Positions 37,678 through 46,209 of a stretch of 64,000 nt of DNA are shown here, piece by piece. Both the position numbers and the translations under genes were made by a program. Position 1 is the stretch's first letter; every line of letters begins with the position of its first letter. Below the pieces are notes generated by a model. It saw nothing but the letters and a program-made list of their open reading frames with translations. It made no database searches and was not told the DNA's origin. The DNA comes from an uncultured Pelagibacteraceae bacterium (GTDB lineage: Bacteria > Pseudomonadota > Alphaproteobacteria > Pelagibacterales > Pelagibacteraceae): assembly GCA_902574705.1 (NCBI GenBank), contig CACGOM010000001.1:62001-126000 (forward strand), written 5' to 3'.

Positions 37678-38605
37678 GATCAAAAGCTTCCATTAGTTCA
37701 TTCCATTCTCTTTTTGAAAGCCCAGAGCTATCCATGTCAATCTTTTCATTTTTTATTAATTTTTTAATTACTTCTTTTCCTTTTGCAGATACTTCGGTTC
37801 CACCAACTCTATAATCCATGAAAGCTTCATATGTAATTGGAACCCATTTTTTTACTGTATCTAACATCGCGTCAGCATATGCTCTAATTTCGTATTGAGC
37901 ATGGTGATCTGCTCTAAGTCTTAGAAAATTCATCAAGTTTAATAAATCAGTTTTCCAATACCACTGAGTATAAGTATTTAATGTTAAGTTCATTCTCGCA
38001 AGTTCTCGTGCTAATCCAATGGATTTTTGATCAATTACAGATCCATCATATTTTTCATTCAACATTGTCTCATAATTATTATAAGTTTGTTCTGCATCAG
38101 TTTTTAATAGATCTAAAACTTGTTTTGCTTTTTCTCCTTCGAGGATATCTCCTCTGCCTTGTCTATTGCTTTGAGATTGCGCAGCTAAATGTTCGGGAGC
38201 TGGCAAATAAAATTCCTTGTCTAATATTGAATACCTTGCAGAATATTCGTTTACGTTTGCTGTTCTGTGTCTAATCCATTGTCTTGCTATAAAAATTGGA
38301 AGCTTTACATGGTATTTTATTTCACACATCTCAAACGGAGTACTATGCCAGTGTCTCATTAGATATTTAATCAAACCTGCATCTGTAGAAACTTTTTTTG
38401 TTCCCTTGCCATATGAAACACGAGCTGCCTGAACTATAGAGGAATCATCGCCCATATAATCAATAACTCTAATAAATCCGTGGTCTAGAATAGGCACAGC
38501 CTCGTATAAAATCTTTTCTAATTCTAAAACTGTTGCTCTTTTTGTTTTGTTTTCTACTGCCTGTTGTTCTTTTATTTCTTTAATTTGGTCGTTAGTTAAT
38601 TTCAT
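37658..38605 (-). CDS. thyX: FAD-dependent thymidylate synthase ThyX
   Basis: A 315-residue flavin-dependent enzyme making dTMP from dUMP. The ThyX motif [15 protein letters not shown] at 112-126 fits RHRxxSxNxxSxR except that Ala replaces the first Ser. [20 protein letters not shown] contains the second conserved RxxxxAQxEIR patch. Its C-terminus overlaps mrp by 20 bases on the opposite strand. Confidence 0.97.
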   Translation of the reverse strand: MKLTNDQIKEIKEQQAVENKTKRATVLELEKILYEAVPILDHGFIRVIDYMGDDSSIVQAARVSYGKGTKKVSTDAGLIKYLMRHWHSTPFEMCEIKYHVKLPIFIARQWIRHRTANVNEYSARYSILDKEFYLPAPEHLAAQSQSNRQGRGDILEGEKAKQVLDLLKTDAEQTYNNYETMLNEKYDGSVIDQKSIGLARELARMNLTLNTYTQWYWKTDLLNLMNFLRLRADHHAQYEIRAYADAMLDTVKKWVPITYEAFMDYRVGGTEVSAKGKEVIKKLIKNEKIDMDSSGLSKREWNELMEAFDLKNKLI

Positions 38606-38730
38606 GAATTATTAGTGAATCTATGAATTTCTTTTATAATATTAATATGAAATTTCCAACTATGTCCTTTAAAATTTTCCCTACTCTTAAGATGATTTAT
38701 TCAACTAATAAGAGTATAAGTTTTAAATAA

Positions 38731-39804
38731 ATGAAAACAAATTTTTGTATAATTTTTTCAACAAGACCCGAGATAATAAAGTTATTTCCAATAATTAAAG
38801 TCTTATCAAAACGTAATAAAAAATTTTTTTTTATTAATACTGGACAACACTACGACTTTAGAATGCATAAAATTTTTTATAATCAATTTAAACTTAAAAA
38901 GGCGAAATATAATTTTAAAAGGAATAAATTGTCTGGAATAAACTATATATCTTCATGTTTAAAATTTATTAACAACGTATTAAATAAGGAAAATCCTACC
39001 CATGTAATTGTTCAAGGAGATACTGATACCACCCTATGTGGAGCTTTAGCCACCAATATTCATAACAGAAAAAAAACTAAGAAAGAAAAGATTAAAATTT
39101 TACATGTGGAGGCAGGATTAAGATCTTTTGATGAAGAGATGCCTGAAGAAATAAACCGAAAATTAGTAGATAATTTATCCGACTATTTATTTGTACCGAC
39201 AAATTTTGAATTTAACAATCTTAAAAAAGAAAATTTACTAAATCCAAAAAAAGTAAAAATTGTTGGCAATACTATTATTGAAAGTCTTACGAATTTAAAT
39301 TTAAAAAAAGTCCCTACTTCAAAAAACAATAATTTTTTTTTATTAACATTACATAGGCCAGAAACTGTTGATGATATAAATAAATTTTCAAAACTTCTAT
39401 TAGATTTAAATTATTTAGCAAAAAAAAATGAACATAATATTCTTTTTCCTATACATCCTAGAACCAAAAAAAAAATTTTGAAAAAAACTTTGGTTAAACT
39501 TGATAAATTTAAAATAATTAATCCTGTAGATTATATAAAGTTTATCTCTTTGCTTTTATCTTGTAAATTAGTGCTTACAGACTCAGGAGGAATACAAGAG
39601 GAGAGTTTTATTTTAAATAAACCATGTATCACTCTAAGAAATAATACTGAAAGACAAATTACAACTTTTAATAAATCTAATATTGTTTCAGGTTATGAAA
39701 AAAGCAAGATAGAAAAATCAATCCAATACTTTCTAAAAAGAAAAATCAAAAATCCAAATATTTTCGGAAAAAATGTTTCAAAAAAAATATTGTCTGCGAT
39801 TTAA
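38731..39804 (+). CDS. wecB: UDP-N-acetylglucosamine 2-epimerase (non-hydrolysing type)
   Basis: A 357-residue WecB-family enzyme (UDP-GlcNAc to UDP-ManNAc), supplying a sugar for surface polysaccharide. It shows the start RPEIIKLFPIIKVL, GQHYD, VQGDTDTTLCGALA, HVEAGLRSFDEEMPEEINR and TDSGGIQEES. It opens the glycan island and is followed 27 bases later by a glycosyltransferase. Its sequence is even more Lys/Asn-rich than the neighbouring housekeeping genes. Confidence 0.92.
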   Translation: MKTNFCIIFSTRPEIIKLFPIIKVLSKRNKKFFFINTGQHYDFRMHKIFYNQFKLKKAKYNFKRNKLSGINYISSCLKFINNVLNKENPTHVIVQGDTDTTLCGALATNIHNRKKTKKEKIKILHVEAGLRSFDEEMPEEINRKLVDNLSDYLFVPTNFEFNNLKKENLLNPKKVKIVGNTIIESLTNLNLKKVPTSKNNNFFLLTLHRPETVDDINKFSKLLLDLNYLAKKNEHNILFPIHPRTKKKILKKTLVKLDKFKIINPVDYIKFISLLLSCKLVLTDSGGIQEESFILNKPCITLRNNTERQITTFNKSNIVSGYEKSKIEKSIQYFLKRKIKNPNIFGKNVSKKILSAI

Positions 39805-39831
39805 TACATATATAAAGGAAAGAATTGTTTA

Positions 39832-40590
39832 ATGAAAAGAAAAGTTTATTATATCCTCCCGTCATATAATGAAGCATTAAATATTCCTACTTTATTAAAT
39901 TCTATAAATACATTTTATAAAAAGAAAAAAATTTCTATTATTGTTGTAATAATTGACGATGGATCTTCAGATAACACTTTGTCAGTCATACAAAAATCAA
40001 AAAAAAAAAATTCAAAAAAGATCAAAATAGTAGTCTTAAGTCATAAAGTAAATCTTGGTTTGGGTGCTGCATTGAAAACTGGATTTAATTATGTTTTTAA
40101 AAATAGTAGGGATAATGACATAATTATAACTATGGATACGGACAACTCACATACAATTAAGTTAAGTTATGATCTGGCGAATATAATAATGTTGAAAAAT
40201 AAAGATATTGTTATTGCATCTAGATACAGACAAAACTCAAAAATAAAAGGCCTGGAAGCGTCTAGAAAATTTTTAAGCTACACTGCAGCTATTTTATTTA
40301 AAATATTTTACCCAATTGAAAATGTGCGTGACTATACTTCTGGATTTAGAGCCTTTAAAGTAAAAAAAATAAAAAAAATTATTAAAAAAAATAAATATTT
40401 TTTTTCTGAAACAGGTTTTTCTGCCTCTGTTGATATTTTACTTAAACTATATCCGTTCAAAAAACAAATCAATTTTTATGAATTACCAATTAATCTTAGG
40501 TATGACCTAAAACAAGGTAAATCTAAAATGAAAATTCTTAAAACTATTTATTTAAATTTAAAAATCCTATTTTTAAGAAAATTAACTTAA
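39832..40590 (+). CDS. Family 2 glycosyltransferase
   Basis: A 252-residue GT-A-fold enzyme with the nucleotide-binding IDDGSSDNT (41-49), the LGLGAALKTGF loop and the metal-binding MDTDNSH. It resembles polyprenyl-phosphate mannosyltransferase/DPM1-like proteins and lacks a C-terminal membrane domain. Such enzymes charge a lipid carrier with a sugar, and a GT-C protein encoded nearby could use that product (inference). The gene contains a run of 12 A (39999-40010) within Lys codons, a place where slippage could occur. It abuts the convergent methyltransferase. Confidence 0.85.
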   Translation: MKRKVYYILPSYNEALNIPTLLNSINTFYKKKKISIIVVIIDDGSSDNTLSVIQKSKKKNSKKIKIVVLSHKVNLGLGAALKTGFNYVFKNSRDNDIIITMDTDNSHTIKLSYDLANIIMLKNKDIVIASRYRQNSKIKGLEASRKFLSYTAAILFKIFYPIENVRDYTSGFRAFKVKKIKKIIKKNKYFFSETGFSASVDILLKLYPFKKQINFYELPINLRYDLKQGKSKMKILKTIYLNLKILFLRKLT

Positions 40591-41274
40591 TTATTTTCTT
40601 AAAGTAACATTATAAAATAAATTTAAGTCAATATTTTTAACTTTAAATGGTAAGTACTTTTCATCAATAATTTTATTTGAATATTTATATTTTATAATTG
40701 AAATTAAATTAAATATTGAGTTTATATGCTCTGTAGCAATCATATAATCATATTCAGTAGCCGTCATTTTTAGGACTTTCTTTACTTTGTGTATTTTCAA
40801 TAAATATCTTCCAAATCTCCACAGAAAACCCGGATCATTTGGCAGCGCTATTGATAAAATGCCACCTTTTCTTAACAGACTAAACATTTGGCTAAGATAA
40901 TTTTCTGGATTAGGTATATGTTCCAAAACATGAGAAATTATAATTCTATCAAATGAATTTTTTTTGAATGGAATTGAATTGTTTTTATAAAATTTAAATT
41001 TGATATTCTTAAATCCTTTTAAATTTTTTTTAAGATATTTAATTGCAAAATTTGAGTTTTCTAAAAAAAAATAATTTTTATAGTCATGATTGATATATTT
41101 TATATGAGGTGATGTACCTGCCCCAATTTCTAAGATATTTGAAGTTTTATCAAGTCCACTATTTTTAATTTCTAGACCTTTATGACAAATATCCATCATA
41201 AGGCCCACTGACCCACCCTCTTGATATTTATTGTATTTTTTTTCTAATCTAGAAAATTGTATATTTTTGTACAT
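40591..41274 (-). CDS. Class I SAM-dependent methyltransferase
   Basis: A 227-residue methyltransferase with motif I LEIGAGTSPHIKYI, motif II IISHVLEHIPNPENYL and LLRKGGILSIALPND. Its place among glycan genes suggests a sugar or lipid-carrier substrate. It starts 8 bases after the end of the GT-C-like gene in the same direction. Confidence 0.8.
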   Translation of the reverse strand: MYKNIQFSRLEKKYNKYQEGGSVGLMMDICHKGLEIKNSGLDKTSNILEIGAGTSPHIKYINHDYKNYFFLENSNFAIKYLKKNLKGFKNIKFKFYKNNSIPFKKNSFDRIIISHVLEHIPNPENYLSQMFSLLRKGGILSIALPNDPGFLWRFGRYLLKIHKVKKVLKMTATEYDYMIATEHINSIFNLISIIKYKYSNKIIDEKYLPFKVKNIDLNLFYNVTLRK

Positions 41275-41282
41275 TAAATAAA

Positions 41283-42512
41283 TTATAAAATTAAAGTTGT
41301 GTAAATTATTGACGAAGATAAATAAACCATTAAAAATAAAAATGTTAAAATAAAATTTTTATTCTTTTTAAATATTGTCTCAAAATAAATACTTTTTATA
41401 AAGAAAAAACATATAAGAATAAATGTCGGTTCAAAATACTTTTGAAATATCATATAACTTGAAGTCATTAAAAAAAAAGTCATAAACACTATTACTTTTT
41501 TAATAAAATTATTTTTATTAATCTCTTCTAAATTAAAGAATATTAATCCTCCTATTATTGCAGATAAATAAAAGGGTAATTTTGATCCAGTTACTACAAT
41601 TGAAAATTTATATATAAAACCGCCACCTACATAATACTCATAATCGAAAAGCAATACTGCAAATAAAATAAATATAATTAAAAATATTGATAAAACTTTG
41701 TTAATTTTACTTGATTTAAAATTATTAAGCAAAATTAAATAGCTATCTTTATTGAAAAAAAATAATAAATAAAAACATATAATAGAAAAGTTAATTATAA
41801 TTACATTAAAAAGATTATCAGAAAAAGGCATGTCCCCTGTATAAGGTAAAATTTTAATAAAATAAAAGCCAGGCAGTGACGCTACTGCGCATAAAGAAAA
41901 TGCTAGAAGGAATTGTTTAATTTCAAATTTTTCAAAAATTCTAAACAAAAATATACCAAAAAAAATCGCATAGTATTGAACAGAATAAACCGACAATGAT
42001 AAGAATAAAATTCCAAAAAATAGATAAAAAAATCTTTTAGAAGTAAGAAATTTCTCTAAAAAGAAAAAACCTAATAAAAAAAATATAAAACCTGTTATAT
42101 GTGCATTAGGCCATACAATAGATGATCTTATAAAAGGAAATAATAAAAAGGTTGAAGAGAATATAAATAGTTTATTTTTGTCTATATCCTTATAAATATT
42201 TTCAAGACTTAGATATATAAATATTGGAATTAAAAAAGAAACAAATATGTAAATTAATCTTAAAAAATATTGATCTTCAACAAACCTATGAATTATAGAT
42301 AATAAAAAATAGTGAAGTGGAAAATGTCTCGTGTAATTTGACCAGTTATCGAAATTAAAATCTATAAGATTAATTACGGCAGGAAATGTAATATTAAAAT
42401 CATTCGAGGAACCACCAGAAGAAAGGTCTAAATTTAAAAAAAAATCTACAAATAAACTTAAACTTAAAAATATATATACTAACACAGATGTAAAATTAAT
42501 ATTTTTAATCAA
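41283..42512 (-). CDS. GT-C-like multi-spanning membrane glycosyltransferase (candidate)
   Basis: A polytopic protein of about 409 residues with some ten or more hydrophobic helices and few charged residues. The first periplasmic loop (LDLSSGGSSNDFN ... YTRHFPLHYFLL) has acidic residues placed as in lipid-sugar-dependent GT-C enzymes. No specific family is certain. The frame stays open upstream into the tmRNA gene on the other strand, but that stretch reads VEVVGTAPTS, typical of an antisense stable RNA. I propose the TTG at 42512, which clears the tmRNA; its ribosome-binding site is weak, so the start is uncertain. Confidence 0.6.
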   Translation of the reverse strand: MIKNINFTSVLVYIFLSLSLFVDFFLNLDLSSGGSSNDFNITFPAVINLIDFNFDNWSNYTRHFPLHYFLLSIIHRFVEDQYFLRLIYIFVSFLIPIFIYLSLENIYKDIDKNKLFIFSSTFLLFPFIRSSIVWPNAHITGFIFFLLGFFFLEKFLTSKRFFYLFFGILFLSLSVYSVQYYAIFFGIFLFRIFEKFEIKQFLLAFSLCAVASLPGFYFIKILPYTGDMPFSDNLFNVIIINFSIICFYLLFFFNKDSYLILLNNFKSSKINKVLSIFLIIFILFAVLLFDYEYYVGGGFIYKFSIVVTGSKLPFYLSAIIGGLIFFNLEEINKNNFIKKVIVFMTFFLMTSSYMIFQKYFEPTFILICFFFIKSIYFETIFKKNKNFILTFLFLMVYLSSSIIYTTLIL

Positions 42513-42529
42513 AGTTCTAATATAAATTA

Positions 42530-42557
42530 TTGAATAAAGTTTTCTTAGTAATATATT
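42530..42557 (+). promoter_or_regulatory. tmRNA promoter
   Basis: TTGAAT (42530-42535), a 16-base spacer and TATATT (42552-42557) place transcription start near 42563-42565, right at the GTTGG-TTTT-CCAAC hairpin that opens the acceptor piece. It also shows that the divergent membrane-protein gene should begin left of here. Confidence 0.6.
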
Positions 42558-42563
42558 AAAGAT

Positions 42564-42823
42564 GTTGGTTTTCCAACTATGACGATAAACGAATTTCGTA
42601 ATAACCATTACGGACGTGGGGGCAGTACCCACCACCTCCACCACAGAAAATATAAGGGGGTGAATTAGGATCGACGGGTGACTAAAAGTTATTCTTTCGT
42701 CAGGTATTGTTCCGCCTTGATGGGCAATTTTATAAATGCTAACGAAAGTTATGCACTTGCAGCTTAATTAATTTATTAATTAAGTTACGGGGTTTGGGGC
42801 ACCTGGCAACAGAACGCCCCTTT
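42564..42823 (+). ncRNA. ssrA: Permuted two-piece tmRNA (ssrA)
   Basis: A circularly permuted alphaproteobacterial tmRNA gene. The acceptor piece comes first: T-arm GTGGG/CCCAC with loop GGCAGTA (42616-42632), acceptor strand CACCTCC (42633-42639) and encoded ACCA (42640-42643). A 12-base spacer that would be removed (42644-42655) follows. The coding piece then starts GGGGGTG (42656-42662), which pairs with CACCTCC in seven base pairs (one G-U). GGATCGACGGG and the late ACCTGGCAACAGAA element are conserved landmarks. The closing GGGGC/GCCCC hairpin is at 42796-42820. Outer ends are approximate. It rescues stalled ribosomes and tags the nascent protein for proteolysis. Confidence 0.95.
42738..42767 (+). 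other. tmRNA tag reading frame
   Basis: The resume codon GCT is followed by AAC GAA AGT TAT GCA CTT GCA GCT and TAA. The tag reads ANESYALAA, ending in the ALAA degron recognised by ClpXP-type proteases. It is a little shorter than the ten or more residues usual in bacteria. Confidence 0.93.
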
Positions 42824-42829
42824 GTTACT

Positions 42830-43528
42830 ATGAAAAATAAATTAAAAAATTTAACACACACATCAAAAACATTTGATAGAAAACAATTTAATTTATACAA
42901 GAAAAGATTGAATTCTGTAAATTTAGTTTGGTGTAACCAGATAATAGATCTTCTAGAAAACTATAATCTTAATACAATTAAAGACATCGGATGTAATTAT
43001 TTTCAATTTTATAAAGAAATATTATTAAGGAAATTAAATATAAATTATTTTGGCTATGATATTGATGAGGAATTTATTAAATTAGGATTAACTAAATTTC
43101 CAGAATTAAAGAAAAAATTTAAAGTTGGTAACTGTGAAAAAATAAAATTAATCAAAACAGATGCTTCAATTCTCTCTGCTGTGTTGGAACATTCTGACAA
43201 TCCTTATAAACTTTTAAATAATATTTTAAAATCAACAAAAAAAATAGTTTTTATAAGAACTTATTTAAGTTTTAAATCTCATAAATTAGTATCTAGAAAT
43301 CAAAAAAACCAATTACTTCCATACAACATAAATCAATTTTCATTTGATGAAATTAAAAAAAAGTTACAAAATTATAATTTCAATTGTTTTTTTATTCTTG
43401 ATGAATCAACAAAATACTCATCAAAATTTAAATTAATAAACAATAAATATAGAAGATATATGTATATTGTACTTGGCATTAAAAATGATACTAGTTTAAA
43501 ATTGCATCTTTCTCAAAAAAGATCATGA
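42830..43528 (+). CDS. SAM-dependent methyltransferase-like protein
   Basis: A 232-residue protein with a degenerate methyltransferase fold: IKDIGCNYFQFYKE in place of motif I and ASILSAVLEHSDNPYKLLNNIL as the motif around the acidic VLEH. An in-frame ATG 12 codons upstream lies within the conserved tmRNA 3' region and is rejected. The chosen ATG follows the tmRNA by only a few bases, so the gene may be transcribed by read-through from ssrA. Function is unknown beyond the fold; a glycan substrate is suggested by context. Confidence 0.7.
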   Translation: MKNKLKNLTHTSKTFDRKQFNLYKKRLNSVNLVWCNQIIDLLENYNLNTIKDIGCNYFQFYKEILLRKLNINYFGYDIDEEFIKLGLTKFPELKKKFKVGNCEKIKLIKTDASILSAVLEHSDNPYKLLNNILKSTKKIVFIRTYLSFKSHKLVSRNQKNQLLPYNINQFSFDEIKKKLQNYNFNCFFILDESTKYSSKFKLINNKYRRYMYIVLGIKNDTSLKLHLSQKRS

Positions 43529-43617
43529 ATAAAATAGAGAATTAAAATAAAAGTAATAGTATATATATTGGTAATTTATTGGTTAAGTGAATTAAATAAA
43601 AAATAATAATTTATTTT

Positions 43618-44226
43618 ATGTGGATTGATAATAAATTTTTTGAAGTAAAAAAAATCCTGAAAAATGAAAAAGGCACTCTTTTAGATATTGGGTGTCGCGA
43701 TCAAATCTTAAAAAAATTTCTTAATGAAAATATTAGTTATTTTGGTGCTGACATTGAACAAAACATTAATTCGTCTAACCTAATAGTAGATTTAAATTCA
43801 AATTTTAATTTTGGGAATGAAAAATATGATTTTGTGACTGCAATTGATGTATTGGAACATATAGACGAACCTCTCAAAGTTATAAAAAAATGCTTAAGTA
43901 TTACTAATAATAAAGTCATAATTAATCTTCCAAATGTTGCATATTATGAATTTAGATTAAGGCTTCTTTTTAAAGGTGATCTTGGTAATCAATACCATTT
44001 TTCCGGTGAGAAAAAAGATGATAAACATTGTTGGTTTACTAATTATGACAATATCACTTCTTTTTTTAAAAAAAACTTTGATAATTATGAGATATTACCT
44101 GTATTTAAAACTAGAAATAAAATAAAGATATTATTTTATTTAGAAAAATTGCTATATAAATTCTTTCCTAACCTTTTTTGTTGGTCACTAATAATTATTT
44201 TAAAACAAGTATCTAAATCAAAATAA
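43618..44226 (+). CDS. Class I SAM-dependent methyltransferase
   Basis: A 202-residue methyltransferase with motif I LLDIGCRDQILKKFL, an acidic loop FGADIEQ, and FVTAIDVLEHIDEPLKVIKKC followed by NKVIINLPNVAYYEF. It is the last protein gene of the glycan island, 22 bases before the 3' end of the oppositely oriented tRNA-Leu. It resembles the other two methyltransferases of the island only at motif level. Confidence 0.8.
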   Translation: MWIDNKFFEVKKILKNEKGTLLDIGCRDQILKKFLNENISYFGADIEQNINSSNLIVDLNSNFNFGNEKYDFVTAIDVLEHIDEPLKVIKKCLSITNNKVIINLPNVAYYEFRLRLLFKGDLGNQYHFSGEKKDDKHCWFTNYDNITSFFKKNFDNYEILPVFKTRNKIKILFYLEKLLYKFFPNLFCWSLIIILKQVSKSK

Positions 44227-44248
44227 TTACTTATAAAAAGTATTTGTA

Positions 44249-44334
44249 TGGTGCGGTCAGAGAGATTTGAACTCTCATGGGCTAAGCCCACACGGCCCTC
44301 AACCGTGCCTGTCTACCAATTTCAGCATGACCGC
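44249..44334 (-). tRNA. tRNA-Leu(GAG)
   Basis: Read on the minus strand, GCGGTCA pairs with TGACCGC as acceptor stem. The anticodon arm is CACGG-TTGAGGG-CCGTG with anticodon GAG. A long variable arm (TGGGCTTAGCCCA) marks a class II leucine tRNA, the T-arm is AGAG/CTCT with TTCAAAT, and CCA is encoded at 44249-44251. It borders the glycan island. Confidence 0.97.
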
Positions 44335-44390
44335 ATATATGCGTCAGATTAAATTAATGACAATTTCATTTCAAGTTGATAAGTTTTGTT

Positions 44391-45380
44391 ATGGACATTT
44401 CAGCTGAAATAAAAAGAATAACAGATCCTATTTATCAAAAGATCTCTAGTACTATACCAGAGATAGAGTGGGCAACTCATGCACCATATATTTATAAAAT
44501 AAATAAGTTAAAAAAAGAAAAAAATGCAGTAATACTTGCGCATAATTATCAAACTCCAGAAATATATCATGGTATTTCAGATTTTTCAGCTGACTCTCTT
44601 GCGTTAGCGATAGAAGCATCAAAGACAAAAGCAGATATAATTATAATGTGTGGTGTTCATTTTATGGCCGAGACTGCTAAGTTAATGAGCCCGAATAAAA
44701 AAGTATTATTACCTGACATGAAAGCAGGATGTTCTTTATCATCTTCTATAAATGGTGAAGACGTTAGAAAACTAAAAAAACAATATCCAGGTGTACCAGT
44801 TGTTTCATATGTTAACACATCTGCTGATGTTAAAGCAGAAACCGATGTATGCTGTACATCAGCTAATGCAGTAAAAATTGTAAATTCTTTAGGGGTTGAT
44901 AAAGTTATTTTTTTACCTGATGATTATTTGGCAAAATATGTTGCATCAAAAACTGATGTTGAAATCATTTCATGGAAAGGAACATGTGAAGTTCATGAAC
45001 AGTTCAGTGATGAAGAAATAAATGAAATAAGAAAAAATAATCCTGGAATAAAAATAATTGCACACCCTGAATGTCCGCCTGACGTAATTAAAGCTAGCGA
45101 TTTTACAGGATCAACCAGTGGTATGATAAAATATGTTAAAGATAAACAACCTGAAAAAGTGATGATGGTAACTGAATGCTCAATGAGCGATAATGTCCAA
45201 GTAGATAACCCTAATGTAAAATTTATAAGACCATGCAATCTATGTCCACATATGAAAAAAATTACACTTCCAAAGATTCTTGATTGTTTAGAAAATGAGA
45301 CTAATGAAATAATTATGGATACTGTTACAATAGAAAAGGCCAGAAATTCTGTGGAGAGAATGGTAAAAATTGGTCGCTAG
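44391..45380 (+). CDS. nadA: Quinolinate synthase A
   Basis: A 329-residue 4Fe-4S enzyme that condenses iminoaspartate with dihydroxyacetone phosphate to quinolinate for NAD synthesis. The cluster cysteines are visible in MKAGCSLSSS, in ETDVCCTSAN and in RPCNLCPHMKKITL. AHNYQTPEIYH and HPECPPDV are further signatures. I start at the ATG (MDISAEIKR); a TTG five codons earlier is possible. It is followed immediately by nadC. Confidence 0.96.
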   Translation: MDISAEIKRITDPIYQKISSTIPEIEWATHAPYIYKINKLKKEKNAVILAHNYQTPEIYHGISDFSADSLALAIEASKTKADIIIMCGVHFMAETAKLMSPNKKVLLPDMKAGCSLSSSINGEDVRKLKKQYPGVPVVSYVNTSADVKAETDVCCTSANAVKIVNSLGVDKVIFLPDDYLAKYVASKTDVEIISWKGTCEVHEQFSDEEINEIRKNNPGIKIIAHPECPPDVIKASDFTGSTSGMIKYVKDKQPEKVMMVTECSMSDNVQVDNPNVKFIRPCNLCPHMKKITLPKILDCLENETNEIIMDTVTIEKARNSVERMVKIGR

Positions 45381-45384
45381 ATCA

Positions 45385-46209
45385 GTGAAAATTAATCAAA
45401 AGTATATAAACTCAGTTGTTAGAAAGGCTCTTTTAGAGGATATATCTCCAAATGGAGATTTAACAACTGATTTAATATTCTCAAAAAATAAAGTTATTAA
45501 AGCAAAAATTATTGCAAAACAAAGTGGTATAATTTCTGGCCTAGATTTTTGTAAAGCTGCTTTCAAAATAATTGGCAAAGAAACTGTTTTTAAAAAAAAA
45601 ATAAAAGATGGAAAAAAAATTAAAAAAAATAAAATAATTGCCGAAATTAAAGCAAAAACTAAAACTATTTTAACAGCTGAAAGAACAGCACTAAATTTTC
45701 TAAATCATGCATCAGGAATTTCAACGATCACAAATCAATTTGTTAAGAAAGTAAAAAAAAAAACAAAAATTTGCTGTACAAGGAAAACAACACCTAATTT
45801 AAGATTACTGGAAAAATATGCAGTGAAAAAAGGAGGTGGATATAATCATAGATTTAATTTAAGTGATGAGATTTTAATAAAAGAAAATCACTTAAGATCA
45901 TGCGTAAATATAAAAAATTTAATATATAAAGCTATTAAAACTAAAAAGATAGTAACTGTAGAGATAGAAAATCTAAATCAATTGAAACAAATTTTAGGAT
46001 TAAGATTTAGTAGAATTCTATTTGACAATATGACTTTAAAAAATGTTAAAAAAGGTATTGAGCTTTGTAAAGAAAATTATGAAACTGAATATTCAGGTAA
46101 CGCTACATTAAAAAACATAGGTAAGATTTCAAGAACAGGTATTAATCGAATTTCAGTTGGTTCATTAACTCATAGTGCAAAAAGTTTCGACTCGAGTTTG
46201 CTAATTTAA
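45385..46209 (+). CDS. nadC: Quinolinate phosphoribosyltransferase
   Basis: A 274-residue NadC converting quinolinate and PRPP to nicotinate mononucleotide. ERTALNFLNHASGIST, CTRKTTPNLRLLEKYAVKKGGG and NHRFNLSDEILIKENH hold the active-site Arg, Lys and His residues. ILFDNM and ISVGSLTHSA follow. The GTG start lies 4 bases after the nadA stop; a TTG five codons earlier would overlap nadA. No de novo nadB is visible in the window. Confidence 0.95.
   Translation: MKINQKYINSVVRKALLEDISPNGDLTTDLIFSKNKVIKAKIIAKQSGIISGLDFCKAAFKIIGKETVFKKKIKDGKKIKKNKIIAEIKAKTKTILTAERTALNFLNHASGISTITNQFVKKVKKKTKICCTRKTTPNLRLLEKYAVKKGGGYNHRFNLSDEILIKENHLRSCVNIKNLIYKAIKTKKIVTVEIENLNQLKQILGLRFSRILFDNMTLKNVKKGIELCKENYETEYSGNATLKNIGKISRTGINRISVGSLTHSAKSFDSSLLI

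Noticed and set aside
38683..38715. Inverted repeat ACTCTTA ... TAAGAGT before the epimerase gene as a regulatory stem
   Set aside because: Arms are only 7 bp with a 19-base loop in AT-rich DNA; not better than chance.
42513..42644. N-terminal extension of the GT-C-like membrane protein beginning MVEVVGTAPTS
   Set aside because: It is the antisense translation of the tmRNA acceptor piece, a common annotation artefact; the stable RNA and its promoter occupy this stretch.
42794..42829. Longer start of the methyltransferase-like gene (MGHLATERP...)
   Set aside because: These bases are the conserved 3' element and hairpin of the tmRNA coding piece.
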